A stretch of DNA of 7,908 nt from Flavobacteriales bacterium. GTDB lineage: Bacteria > Bacteroidota > Bacteroidia > Flavobacteriales > Flavobacteriaceae. The translations under genes were made by a program, and so were the position numbers. The stretch spans positions 1 to 7,908 of the forward strand of contig JALWYR010000044.1 in assembly GCA_027003085.1 (NCBI GenBank), read 5' to 3'. The notes beneath the pieces are model-generated. The model saw nothing but the letters and a program-made list of their open reading frames with translations. It was not told the DNA's origin and searched no databases. Below are positions 1 through 6,366 of this stretch, piece after piece. Each line of letters begins with the position of its first letter. Positions within the stretch are counted from its first letter, which is position 1.

Positions 1-2
1 AC

Positions 3-1850
3 AACAGGTTTAAGCTTATTGTGTTGTTTGTCCTGGTGCTTTTGTTCACGGTCGAAGCGCGCTTGGCCTATTTGCAGCTTTTGCCCAATGCCTACAAAAA
101 GGAAGCCCTCCTTAATGCATTGACCAAAGAATACATCACGCCGCCGCGCGGGTTTATTTATGACCGTAACGGACGTTTGCTGGCCTCCAACCAGCCGGTT
201 TATTCGGTTTGGATTACGCCCTCGGCTACCCGGCCGTTCGACACCCTTTTGTTGGCCCGGCTGCTGCAAATGGACACCGTGGAACTGAAACGTAAAATTC
301 GCCGGGCATACCGTTATTCACGTATCAAACCTTCTATGATAGCCAACGGATATTTGAAAAACGATATATCGGGTTTTATGGCATTACGGCACAGGTTTCC
401 GGGTTTTGATATCCGTCGTGGACATATGCGTAAGTATCATACCGCTCATGCCGCCAATGTATTGGGATATTTGCAAGAAGCCGGGCCTGCATTGGTCAAA
501 AAAGACCCTTTTTATCGTCAAGGCGACTGGGTGGGTGTGGCCGGATTGGAAAAATATTACGAAAAAATTTTACGTGGCCGCAAGGGCGTTCGCTATTTTG
601 AACGCGATAAATACAACCGGATAACCCGGCCCTATGCCAACGGGCAACGCGACACGGCCGCCATTCCCGGCAAGGATTTACATATTAGTATCGACATCGA
701 ATTGCAGGCCTTTATCGATACCTTGATGCAAGGCAAGCATGGCGCCGTGGTGGTGCTGGATCCTGCAACGGGCGAAGTGCTGGCATTGGTAACGGCGCCT
801 TCCTACGACCCCGAATTGCTGACCCGCCGCGACCGTAACAGGTTCATAAGCCGTTGGCTCAAAGATAAAGTTAACAAACCCTTGTTCGACAGGAGTTTGC
901 TTGGCACTTATCCGCCCGGATCGCCTTTCAAATTGGTCAATGCTTTGGTGGGCCAGCAAACCGGAGCCATTCGTCCCCGGACCACCTATGTGTGTCATCA
1001 CGGCTTTCGTTATGGCAACCGGTTTATGCGCTGCCATTGCGGGCGTAACGGACCGGTGAATTTGTCTTATGCCATTCCTTATTCGTGTAATACCTATTTT
1101 TCCAAAACATATTTGCAAATTGTCAATAGTTACGGCAGCGCCCCAATGGGGCAGCAAAAATGGGCCGAAGCGGTAAGGCGTTTCGGTTTGGGCCGTTATT
1201 TGGGCTATGATTTGCCCGTTGGGAGCAAAGGGAACATTCCCGACAGCAGTTATTACCACCGCTATTTCGGACATCGACGTTGGAAGGCCATGAATATTAT
1301 TTCCAACGGTATCGGCCAAGGGCAGGTGTTGGTAACCCCCATCCAATTGGCCAATATGACGGCCGCCATAGCCAATCGCGGATGGTATTACACGCCCCAT
1401 TTTGTTCGTCAAATTCAAGATACGGTGCTCCCTGTTAAATTTCGAACCAAGCACTACACCGGTATCGACAGCGTGTATTTCCGGCCTGTCATACGCGGCA
1501 TGCGTGAAGTGTTTACCAAAGGAACAGCCCGGTATAGCGAAGTGCCCGGCTTGGATATTTGCGGAAAAACGGGAACATCCCAAAATTTTATTCGCCGTGA
1601 CGGAAAAAAAATTCCCCTGCCCGACCACTCGATTTTTGTAGCCTTTGCGCCGATGAAGCATCCGCGGATTGTGGTTTCGGTGTTTATCGAAAACGGCGGC
1701 TACGGTGCCACCTTGGCCGCACCCATAGCCTCGTTGATTATCGAAAAATATTTGCGTGGCCATATTACCCGCACCGACCTTTTGGAAAAGGTGCTCAAAG
1801 CCGATTTAACTTCCATCTATCAAACCAAAGCCCATGGTTCGAAGCCGTGA
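3..1850 (+). CDS. mrdA: Penicillin-binding protein 2 (peptidoglycan D,D-transpeptidase), 5' end outside window
   Basis: Class B penicillin-binding protein of the elongasome: a membrane-anchored periplasmic enzyme that cross-links peptidoglycan during lateral growth. Numbering from the GTG at 21, the visible part has an N-terminal membrane segment (about residues 1-17), the PBP dimerisation-domain signature PPRGFIYDRNGRLLA (41-55), and all three transpeptidase motifs: S301-P-F-K304 (nucleophile Ser301, within YPPGSPFKL), S355-C-N357 and K516-T-G518. GTG 21 is probably an internal valine: the frame stays open to the edge and reads NRFKLI just before it, which suits the usual charged pre-membrane stretch of PBP2, so a few residues are missing. 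Family members are about 600-650 residues, so the gene is otherwise complete. A Cys/His cluster (C325-H-H and C338-H-C) lies between the first two motifs. The end overlaps rodA by 17 bases; the mrdA-rodA order is the classic one, usually after mreBCD. Function is firm; only the start is unknown. Confidence 0.95.
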   Translation, partial: NRFKLIVLFVLVLLFTVEARLAYLQLLPNAYKKEALLNALTKEYITPPRGFIYDRNGRLLASNQPVYSVWITPSATRPFDTLLLARLLQMDTVELKRKIRRAYRYSRIKPSMIANGYLKNDISGFMALRHRFPGFDIRRGHMRKYHTAHAANVLGYLQEAGPALVKKDPFYRQGDWVGVAGLEKYYEKILRGRKGVRYFERDKYNRITRPYANGQRDTAAIPGKDLHISIDIELQAFIDTLMQGKHGAVVVLDPATGEVLALVTAPSYDPELLTRRDRNRFISRWLKDKVNKPLFDRSLLGTYPPGSPFKLVNALVGQQTGAIRPRTTYVCHHGFRYGNRFMRCHCGRNGPVNLSYAIPYSCNTYFSKTYLQIVNSYGSAPMGQQKWAEAVRRFGLGRYLGYDLPVGSKGNIPDSSYYHRYFGHRRWKAMNIISNGIGQGQVLVTPIQLANMTAAIANRGWYYTPHFVRQIQDTVLPVKFRTKHYTGIDSVYFRPVIRGMREVFTKGTARYSEVPGLDICGKTGTSQNFIRRDGKKIPLPDHSIFVAFAPMKHPRIVVSVFIENGGYGATLAAPIASLIIEKYLRGHITRTDLLEKVLKADLTSIYQTKAHGSKP

Positions 1851-3117
1851 ACAAAATTTTTGGGATTACGATTGGGTGAGCATCTTGTTTTTCTTGTTGC
1901 TTACCGGCTTCGGAATTATTATGATTGCCATGGTGGATCGCTATCATTTTCCCGATAAGGATTTTTGGCACAGTCATGCGGGAAAGCAAACAATCTGGTT
2001 GTTGATGTCCTTGATTTTCGCCGGCTTGATTGCCCTTACACGGCACAAGTTTTTCATGCGGTGGAGTTCGTTGTTTTATTTGTTTGCATTACTCCTGCTG
2101 GCTTTGGTCTTGGTGGCCGGACACAAGGTTTCGGGGGCCCGTTCCTGGTTTCGTGTGGGAAGTTTCGGATTCCAACCTGCCGAAGCAGCCAAATGGATGG
2201 TGAGTTTAGGTCTGGCTAAATTGCTGACCGACAGAAATTTTTCTTTAAATCGATTGAAGGATTTCCTTAAAGTAGTGGTGCTTGTTGGTATTCCCATCGG
2301 ACTTATTTTGTTGCAACCCGACGTAGGAACGGTTTTGGTATTTGTGGCGGCATATACCATCGTGTTGTTTCGTTTCGGCTTGAAGGCCCAAATTTTGTTG
2401 CCGCTGCTTTGGGCCGTATTCTTGTTCTTCCTTTCGGTGCGGTATGACTATCGCTATGTGATAGGGGCGGTGGGACTGCTTTCCCTGCTGGCGGCCCTGG
2501 CCATTTGGATCAAGGCGGGCAAAAAGCAACGCACACGCCTTTTGGCATGGGTGATTCTGGCAGGCGGTTTAAGCATATTGTGGACACGTGCAAGTATATA
2601 TGGATTTCGTCAAGTGCTCAAACCTCACCAGCAGCAGCGCATCGAAATTTTGTTGGGCAAACTCAAAGACGAAAAAGGTGCGGGTTACCATTTGCGCCAA
2701 TCCCTAATAGCCATTGCCAACGGTGGAGTGAAAGGGCGCGGTTTGGGGCGCGGCAGTCAGTTGCAGGGCCGGTTTATTCCCGAACAGCATACCGACTATA
2801 TTTTTACGGCCATAGCCGAGCAATTCGGTTTTGTGGGTGCGGGCATATTCATGATGCTGTATGTGATTTTTATCATCCGGCTTTATTTTTTGGCCGAGCG
2901 TCAGAAGAATGCTTTTGCGGCCGTGTTCGGTTATTCCTTGGCGGCTTTTTTGACCGTTCATCTTTTTCTTAACGTCCTGATGACCATGGGTTTATTTCCC
3001 ACCGTAGGCATCCCAATACCTTTTGTTAGCTATGGTGGCTCATCGCTATGGAATTTTGTGATTTTTCTATTTCTTTTCCTTCACTTCGATGCAGCGCGCG
3101 GCGAGTATTTGGCTTGA
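1834..3117 (+). CDS. rodA: Rod shape-determining protein RodA (SEDS peptidoglycan glycosyltransferase)
   Basis: SEDS-family integral membrane glycosyltransferase that polymerises lipid II into glycan strands as the partner of PBP2. The 427-residue product shows the family landmarks in order: GARSWFRVG (101-109, with the conserved Trp105), FQPAEAAKW (113-121), LLQPDVGT (159-166), the FIPEQHTDYIF block (314-324) whose Asp321 matches the conserved acidic residue thought to be catalytic, and the C-terminal GIPIPFVSYGGSS (392-404). It is longer than E. coli RodA (370 residues). The excess lies between QPDVG and HQQQRI (about 166-265) and appears to add two hydrophobic segments, which would keep the overall topology. 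The ATG at 1834 lies inside the end of mrdA (17-base overlap), with no clear Shine-Dalgarno sequence, so expression is probably coupled to mrdA. RodA is preferred over FtsW because of the PBP2 partner; FtsW would normally sit with division and murein-precursor genes. Confidence 0.95.
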   Translation: MVRSREQNFWDYDWVSILFFLLLTGFGIIMIAMVDRYHFPDKDFWHSHAGKQTIWLLMSLIFAGLIALTRHKFFMRWSSLFYLFALLLLALVLVAGHKVSGARSWFRVGSFGFQPAEAAKWMVSLGLAKLLTDRNFSLNRLKDFLKVVVLVGIPIGLILLQPDVGTVLVFVAAYTIVLFRFGLKAQILLPLLWAVFLFFLSVRYDYRYVIGAVGLLSLLAALAIWIKAGKKQRTRLLAWVILAGGLSILWTRASIYGFRQVLKPHQQQRIEILLGKLKDEKGAGYHLRQSLIAIANGGVKGRGLGRGSQLQGRFIPEQHTDYIFTAIAEQFGFVGAGIFMMLYVIFIIRLYFLAERQKNAFAAVFGYSLAAFLTVHLFLNVLMTMGLFPTVGIPIPFVSYGGSSLWNFVIFLFLFLHFDAARGEYLA

Positions 3118-3232
3118 TCATTTTTCTGTTTCTATAAAATTTTAGGGCACCCCGGGCACTGGTGTTCGGGACACCCAAGTAAAAAACGAAATTCGCAGTA
3201 AATTCCGTATTTTGCTTTCAAATTCAAGCTCC
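3118..3232. other. Intergenic region between rodA and aroC
   Basis: This is the only gap of any size in the window (115 bases). It begins AT-rich with a TATAAAAT stretch (3133-3140), has a GC-rich hairpin in the middle (3151-3170), and ends AT-rich with an A-run (about 3181-3186) before the aroC start. It is the natural place for a promoter for the aroC-yihY group. A TTGGCT (3109-3114) to TATAAA (3133-3138) pair with an 18-base spacer can be picked out, but no full Bacteroidota-type TAnnTTTG element is present (TATTTTG at 3208-3214 is one base short). No small open reading frame stands out. A promoter here is inferred from the layout and not demonstrated. Confidence 0.4.
3151..3170. repeat. 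Inverted repeat / hairpin upstream of aroC
   Basis: CCCGGGCAC (3151-3159) can pair with GTGTTCGGG (3162-3170): nine pairs including two G-U, with a very tight loop that would open to CTGG. An outer GGG (3145-3147) can pair with CCC (3174-3176) across a 3x3 internal loop. No T-run follows on the plus strand (an A-run does), so it is not a textbook intrinsic terminator for rodA. It could be an mRNA 5' structure of the aroC transcript, a degenerate terminator, or chance in GC-rich sequence. Confidence 0.35.
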
Positions 3233-4297
3233 ATGTCCAACACTTTTGGCCGTATTTTGCGCCTGACCACCTTCGGCGAATCGCACGGGCCGGCTTTGGG
3301 AGGTGTACTGGACGGGATGCCTGCGGGTGTTCGCATCGATTTCGAATCGATCGACCACCAATTGGCACGCCGCCGGCCCGGCCAATCTGCGCTTACCACC
3401 GCACGCCGCGAAGCCGACCGCGTGGAGTTCCTTTCGGGCATTTTCGAAGGGAAAACTTTGGGCACGCCCATCGGTTTTGTGGTGCGCAACACCAACGCAC
3501 GGCCCGGAGATTATGCGCACCTGAAAGAGGTATTCCGCCCGTCGCATGCCGGTTTTACTTATGCGGCCAAATACGGCCATCGCGATTGGCGCGGCGGTGG
3601 ACGGGCGTCGGCACGCGAAACGGTGGCACGCATCGTAGGCGGTGCGTTGGCGGCGCATCTTATTCCGCAAGTGCGTATCCGGGCCTATGTGGATGCCGTG
3701 GGTGAGGAACGTTTGGACAAACCCTGGAATGAACTGGATTTAGACCGCATCGACGATTTTGCCGTGCGCACACCCGATGCCGAAGCGGCAGCGCGCTTCG
3801 AAGCGCTTATCCGTCGTGTGCGCAAGCAAGGTGACACGGTGGGTGGAACGATTTTCTGCGTAGTGGAAGGCGTTCCGGCCGGTTGGGGCGAACCGGTGTT
3901 CGACAAATTACAGGCACGACTGGCCGCCGCCATGCTGTCCATTCCCGCAGCCAAGGCCTTTGAATACGGTAGCGGATTCGCCGGCACGCGTATGCGCGGC
4001 TCGCAGCACAACGACCTTTTCCTGCCCGACAAAACCACCCGCACCAATTTTTCGGGTGGCATCCAAGGCGGTATTTCCAACGGTATGCCCATCTATTTTC
4101 GCGTGGGTTTCAAGCCCGTGGCCACCCTGATGCAGGCACAACAGGGCTTGGACGAGCAAGGTCGAATGGTGGAAATTGCCGGTAAAGGACGTCACGACCC
4201 TTGTGTGCTGCCGCGTGCCGTGCCCATTGTGGAGAGTATGACGGCACTGGTGTTGGCCGATATGTATCTGCTTCAAAAAATGCAAACGAATGAATAA
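3233..4297 (+). CDS. aroC: Chorismate synthase
   Basis: Cytoplasmic enzyme of the last shikimate-pathway step: converts 5-enolpyruvylshikimate-3-phosphate to chorismate, the precursor of aromatic amino acids, folates and quinones, using reduced FMN. The 354-residue length fits the family. Landmarks in order: NTFGRILRLTTFGESHG (3-19, catalytic-type His18), RRPGQSALTTARREADRVE (47-65), RPSHAGFTYAAKYG (102-115, His105 matching the second catalytic His), RDWRGGGRASARET (117-130), GSGFAGTRMRGSQHND, NFSGGIQGGISNGMPI, and near the end GRHDPCVLPRAVPIVESM. The ATG at 3233 is chosen because family members begin a few residues before NTFGR; an in-frame TTG at 3212 would add seven residues without similarity. 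The end overlaps the next gene by 8 bases, suggesting translational coupling. One oddity: the usual HAD in the second signature reads HAG (Gly107). All other key residues look intact, so an active enzyme is expected. Confidence 0.96.
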   Translation: MSNTFGRILRLTTFGESHGPALGGVLDGMPAGVRIDFESIDHQLARRRPGQSALTTARREADRVEFLSGIFEGKTLGTPIGFVVRNTNARPGDYAHLKEVFRPSHAGFTYAAKYGHRDWRGGGRASARETVARIVGGALAAHLIPQVRIRAYVDAVGEERLDKPWNELDLDRIDDFAVRTPDAEAAARFEALIRRVRKQGDTVGGTIFCVVEGVPAGWGEPVFDKLQARLAAAMLSIPAAKAFEYGSGFAGTRMRGSQHNDLFLPDKTTRTNFSGGIQGGISNGMPIYFRVGFKPVATLMQAQQGLDEQGRMVEIAGKGRHDPCVLPRAVPIVESMTALVLADMYLLQKMQTNE

Positions 4298-5636
4298 GCA
4301 ATCAAGGAAAGGATTGGCATTGCATTGGAAAATCCTGTTGGGTATGCTGGCCGGATTGGCGGGCGGTGTCTTGCTGAGTTTTGTGCCTTGGGGTAAAGAT
4401 TTTTCCTATAACTGGATCCAACCTTGGGGCATTATTTTCGTGCGTATGCTCAAAATGATAGCCGTGCCGTTGATTTTGGCATCCTTGGTCAAGGGAATTT
4501 CTGATTTGAAAGACATCGTTCAATTCAAGCGTATCGGTTTGCGCACTTTCGGTTTGTATGTTTTTACCACGATTATGGCTATCAGCATCGGTTTGGTGGC
4601 GGTGAATACCATCAAGCCGGGCAAGCGTATCAAAAAAGAAACGGTGGAACGTTTGGTTTCGCAATTTTCGCAGTCCGACAAAATGCAAGCCCGCGTCGAA
4701 ACGGCTTTGGAACAAAAACAGCAACCCGCATTGCAATTTTTGGTGGATATGGTTCCCGACAACGTGTTTGCCGCCATGAGCAACAACCGGTTGATGTTGC
4801 AAGTGATATTCTTTGCCGTATTATTGGGTTTGGCCATTGTGCTGAGTCCGCCGCACAAGGTGCAAACGGTCAAGGATTTTTTTGATGGCTTCAATGAGAT
4901 TATTCTCAAAATTGTGGACATGATCATGCTCACGGCGCCCTATGCCGTTTTTGCCCTGATGGCCCATTTGGTGGTGAGCACGGGTGCCGATTGGAACCTG
5001 ATGGCGGGCTTGTTGTGGTATGCGCTGACGGTGGTGGTTGGATTGGCGTTGATGATTGGTGTTTATGCCCTGTTGGTGCGTTTGGGTGCCCGTAAAAATC
5101 CCTTGTGGTTTTTACGCCAACTGAGTCCGGCCCAATTATTGGCCTTTTCCACCAGTTCCAGTGCGGCTACGCTGCCCGTTACCATGGAACGGGTGGAGGA
5201 ACATGTGGGTGTGGACAAGGAGGTAGCCGGATTTGTGTTGCCCGTGGGTGCTACGGTGAATATGGACGGAACCAGTTTATACCAAGCCGTGGCGGCGGTG
5301 TTTATCATGCAGGTTTTGTGGCCGCAGGGTTTGGGCATCGAAAACCAGCTGACCATTGTGCTAACGGCGCTTTTGGCGTCGATAGGGGCGGCAGCGGTGC
5401 CGGGCGCCGGCATGGTGATGCTGGTGATTGTGTTGGATGCTTTGGGTTTCCCGTCGGAATTGCTAACCGCGGGTTTGGCACTGATTTTTGCCATCGACCG
5501 CCCGTTGGATATGTTGCGAACAGTGATCAACGTTACCGGTGATGCCACTGTGGCCACCGTGGTGGCGCGTAGTGTGAACAAATTGCATCCGCCCAGGCCC
5601 AAAGAATGGGATGATTTTTATCCCGGACGAACATGA
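4290..5636 (+). CDS. Dicarboxylate/amino acid:cation symporter, probably glutamate/aspartate
   Basis: Inner-membrane secondary transporter of the DAACS (glutamate transporter, SLC1-like) family, importing acidic amino acids or dicarboxylates with Na+ or H+. The 448-residue length is typical. Landmarks: hydrophobic N-terminal helices with the conserved PLILASLVKGISDL stretch, re-entrant hairpin 1 with S287-T-S-S-S-A-A-T-L-P, N324-M-D-G-T328 in TM7, hairpin 2 with VPGAG (Pro371), and TM8 D403-x3-D407-x2-R410-x3-N414-V-T-G-D418. By alignment with archaeal GltPh, D407 and R410 match the residues that bind the substrate amino group and side-chain carboxylate, and N324, N414 and D418 match sodium ligands. 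This favours glutamate or aspartate over C4-dicarboxylates, because DctA-type proteins differ at the D407 position. It starts inside the aroC stop and shares ATGA with the next gene. Family is certain; substrate and coupling ion are inferred, so no gltP/gltT/dctA symbol is assigned. Confidence 0.93.
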   Translation: MNKQSRKGLALHWKILLGMLAGLAGGVLLSFVPWGKDFSYNWIQPWGIIFVRMLKMIAVPLILASLVKGISDLKDIVQFKRIGLRTFGLYVFTTIMAISIGLVAVNTIKPGKRIKKETVERLVSQFSQSDKMQARVETALEQKQQPALQFLVDMVPDNVFAAMSNNRLMLQVIFFAVLLGLAIVLSPPHKVQTVKDFFDGFNEIILKIVDMIMLTAPYAVFALMAHLVVSTGADWNLMAGLLWYALTVVVGLALMIGVYALLVRLGARKNPLWFLRQLSPAQLLAFSTSSSAATLPVTMERVEEHVGVDKEVAGFVLPVGATVNMDGTSLYQAVAAVFIMQVLWPQGLGIENQLTIVLTALLASIGAAAVPGAGMVMLVIVLDALGFPSELLTAGLALIFAIDRPLDMLRTVINVTGDATVATVVARSVNKLHPPRPKEWDDFYPGRT

Positions 5637-5956
5637 GTGATTTCGAAAAACGCGTGTTGGATTTGGTTCGCCGCATTCCGCGGGGGCGCGTAACCACCTA
5701 CGGCCATTTGGCCCGGGCGGCCGGTTCGCCTTCGGCGGCGCGCATGGTGGGCTACATCCTGAACCGCCAAAAATTCAATCCTGCCATTCCCGCCCATCGC
5801 GTCGTAAACCGGCGGGGGGAGCTCACGGGACGTTGGCATTTCGAAACACCCGATTTGATGCAGCGGCTTTTGGAAAACGAAGGGGTTCCGGTGAAGGATA
5901 ACCGCATTACCGATTTTATGAATTATCTTTGGATTCCGCCAATGCCCGAACAATGA
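5633..5956 (+). CDS. Alkyltransferase-like protein (MGMT family, catalytic Cys replaced by Ala)
   Basis: A 107-residue protein covering only the DNA-binding/active-site domain of O6-alkylguanine-DNA alkyltransferases. Visible features: the helix-turn-helix region with GRVTTYGHLA (Tyr23, corresponding to the phosphate-rotating Tyr), AARMVGYILN with the probable arginine finger Arg37, and the active-site motif P53-A-H-R56 where repair enzymes have PCHR. Without the acceptor cysteine it cannot transfer an alkyl group. Characterised alkyltransferase-like proteins of this kind bind and flip O6-alkylguanine and hand the lesion to nucleotide excision repair. The residues after the motif (VVNRRGELTG, then a hydrophobic C-terminus with a W-x-P) fit the short MGMT-family proteins common in Bacteroidota, so the Ala is probably the normal state of this subfamily rather than a decayed gene. 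ATGA overlaps at both ends (5633-5636 and 5953-5956) couple it to its neighbours. Family is strong; the role in repair is inferred from homologues. Confidence 0.9.
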   Translation: MSDFEKRVLDLVRRIPRGRVTTYGHLARAAGSPSAARMVGYILNRQKFNPAIPAHRVVNRRGELTGRWHFETPDLMQRLLENEGVPVKDNRITDFMNYLWIPPMPEQ

Positions 5957-6366
5957 TTTTGTATCGATCCAAATTTTTGGAAGCGCATTATTTGGAATTA
6001 CAACATCTTATGCATTTGCGCTACACGGAATATGCCGCCTATATGGACGCCGAAGGCGTCTATCACGAAATGCTCAATTTTTTCAGCGGACGAATCCATA
6101 AGCGAGCAAGGGCCGTCATGCTGGATCTGCGCAGCGTGGATATGCTTGCGGATGCGGAATTCGAAAAATGGTTTTTGCAACATATTTTGCCCAAAATCGC
6201 ATCTTTCAATGCCCGAGTGATGGTGTTTGTTACCGGACACAAACCGGATGACAGCATCCCGGAGGAATTACGGCTTTTTTCGACCGGCAGTATTGCAATC
6301 CGGCATGCCCAAACGCCGTCCCAAGCCATGGCATTGGTATCCGAAAAGTTAAAACCGGAAGGATGA
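5953..6366 (+). CDS. Small STAS/SEC14-like (SpoIIAA-like) domain protein, function unknown
   Basis: A predicted soluble 137-residue protein without signal peptide or membrane segment. I do not recognise a named gene. The pattern resembles the SpoIIAA-like/STAS-SEC14 fold proteins of Bacteroidota: an N-terminal strand region leading to a YTEY...Y segment, a helix (about 34-45), a hydrophobic strand AVMLDLRSVDML (54-65), a helix with W73 and ILPKI (78-82), a strand ARVMVFVTG (87-95), then a C-terminal strand and helix (about 114-133) with the usual late 'SQAMALVSE' helix. The ATG at 5953 is chosen because it forms an ATGA overlap with the stop of the preceding gene, the same junction as those at 5633 and 6363; an in-frame ATG at 5929 would add eight residues. 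Its own stop overlaps yihY by ATGA. Proteins with this fold can bind lipids, nucleotides or partner proteins, but nothing here fixes the ligand. It being a real gene is well supported; the fold call is moderate. Confidence 0.6.
   Translation: MILYRSKFLEAHYLELQHLMHLRYTEYAAYMDAEGVYHEMLNFFSGRIHKRARAVMLDLRSVDMLADAEFEKWFLQHILPKIASFNARVMVFVTGHKPDDSIPEELRLFSTGSIAIRHAQTPSQAMALVSEKLKPEG

Noticed and set aside
1604..1611. Run of eight A in PBP2 as a slippage or phase-variation site
   Set aside because: The frame is intact through it with conserved sequence on both sides, and a single short A-run in an essential gene is more likely neutral.
678..1763. A 361-codon open frame on the minus strand opposite PBP2
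   Set aside because: It lies wholly within a certain gene with all catalytic motifs. Its translation is rich in Gly, His, Gln and Ile with no domain pattern, as expected for an antisense shadow.
3208..3214. TATTTTG as a Bacteroidota -7 promoter element
   Set aside because: It is one base short of TAnnTTTG, has no TTTG at a proper -33 spacing, and would leave a leader of only about 12 bases.
3212..3232. TTG at 3212 as an upstream start for aroC
   Set aside because: It adds MLSNSSS, which has no counterpart in the family; the ATG at 3233 gives the normal N-terminus just before NTFGR.
5063..5602. A 179-codon minus-strand frame and a 145-codon plus-strand frame inside the symporter
   Set aside because: Both are out-of-frame readings of the highly conserved transporter C-terminus; composition (Thr/Ala or Gly/Arg-rich) is typical of shadow frames.
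5929..5952. ATG at 5929 as start of the STAS/SEC14-like gene
   Set aside because: The in-frame ATG at 5953 forms an ATGA overlap like those at the two adjacent junctions; the eight extra residues (MDSANART) add nothing recognisable. It cannot be excluded fully.
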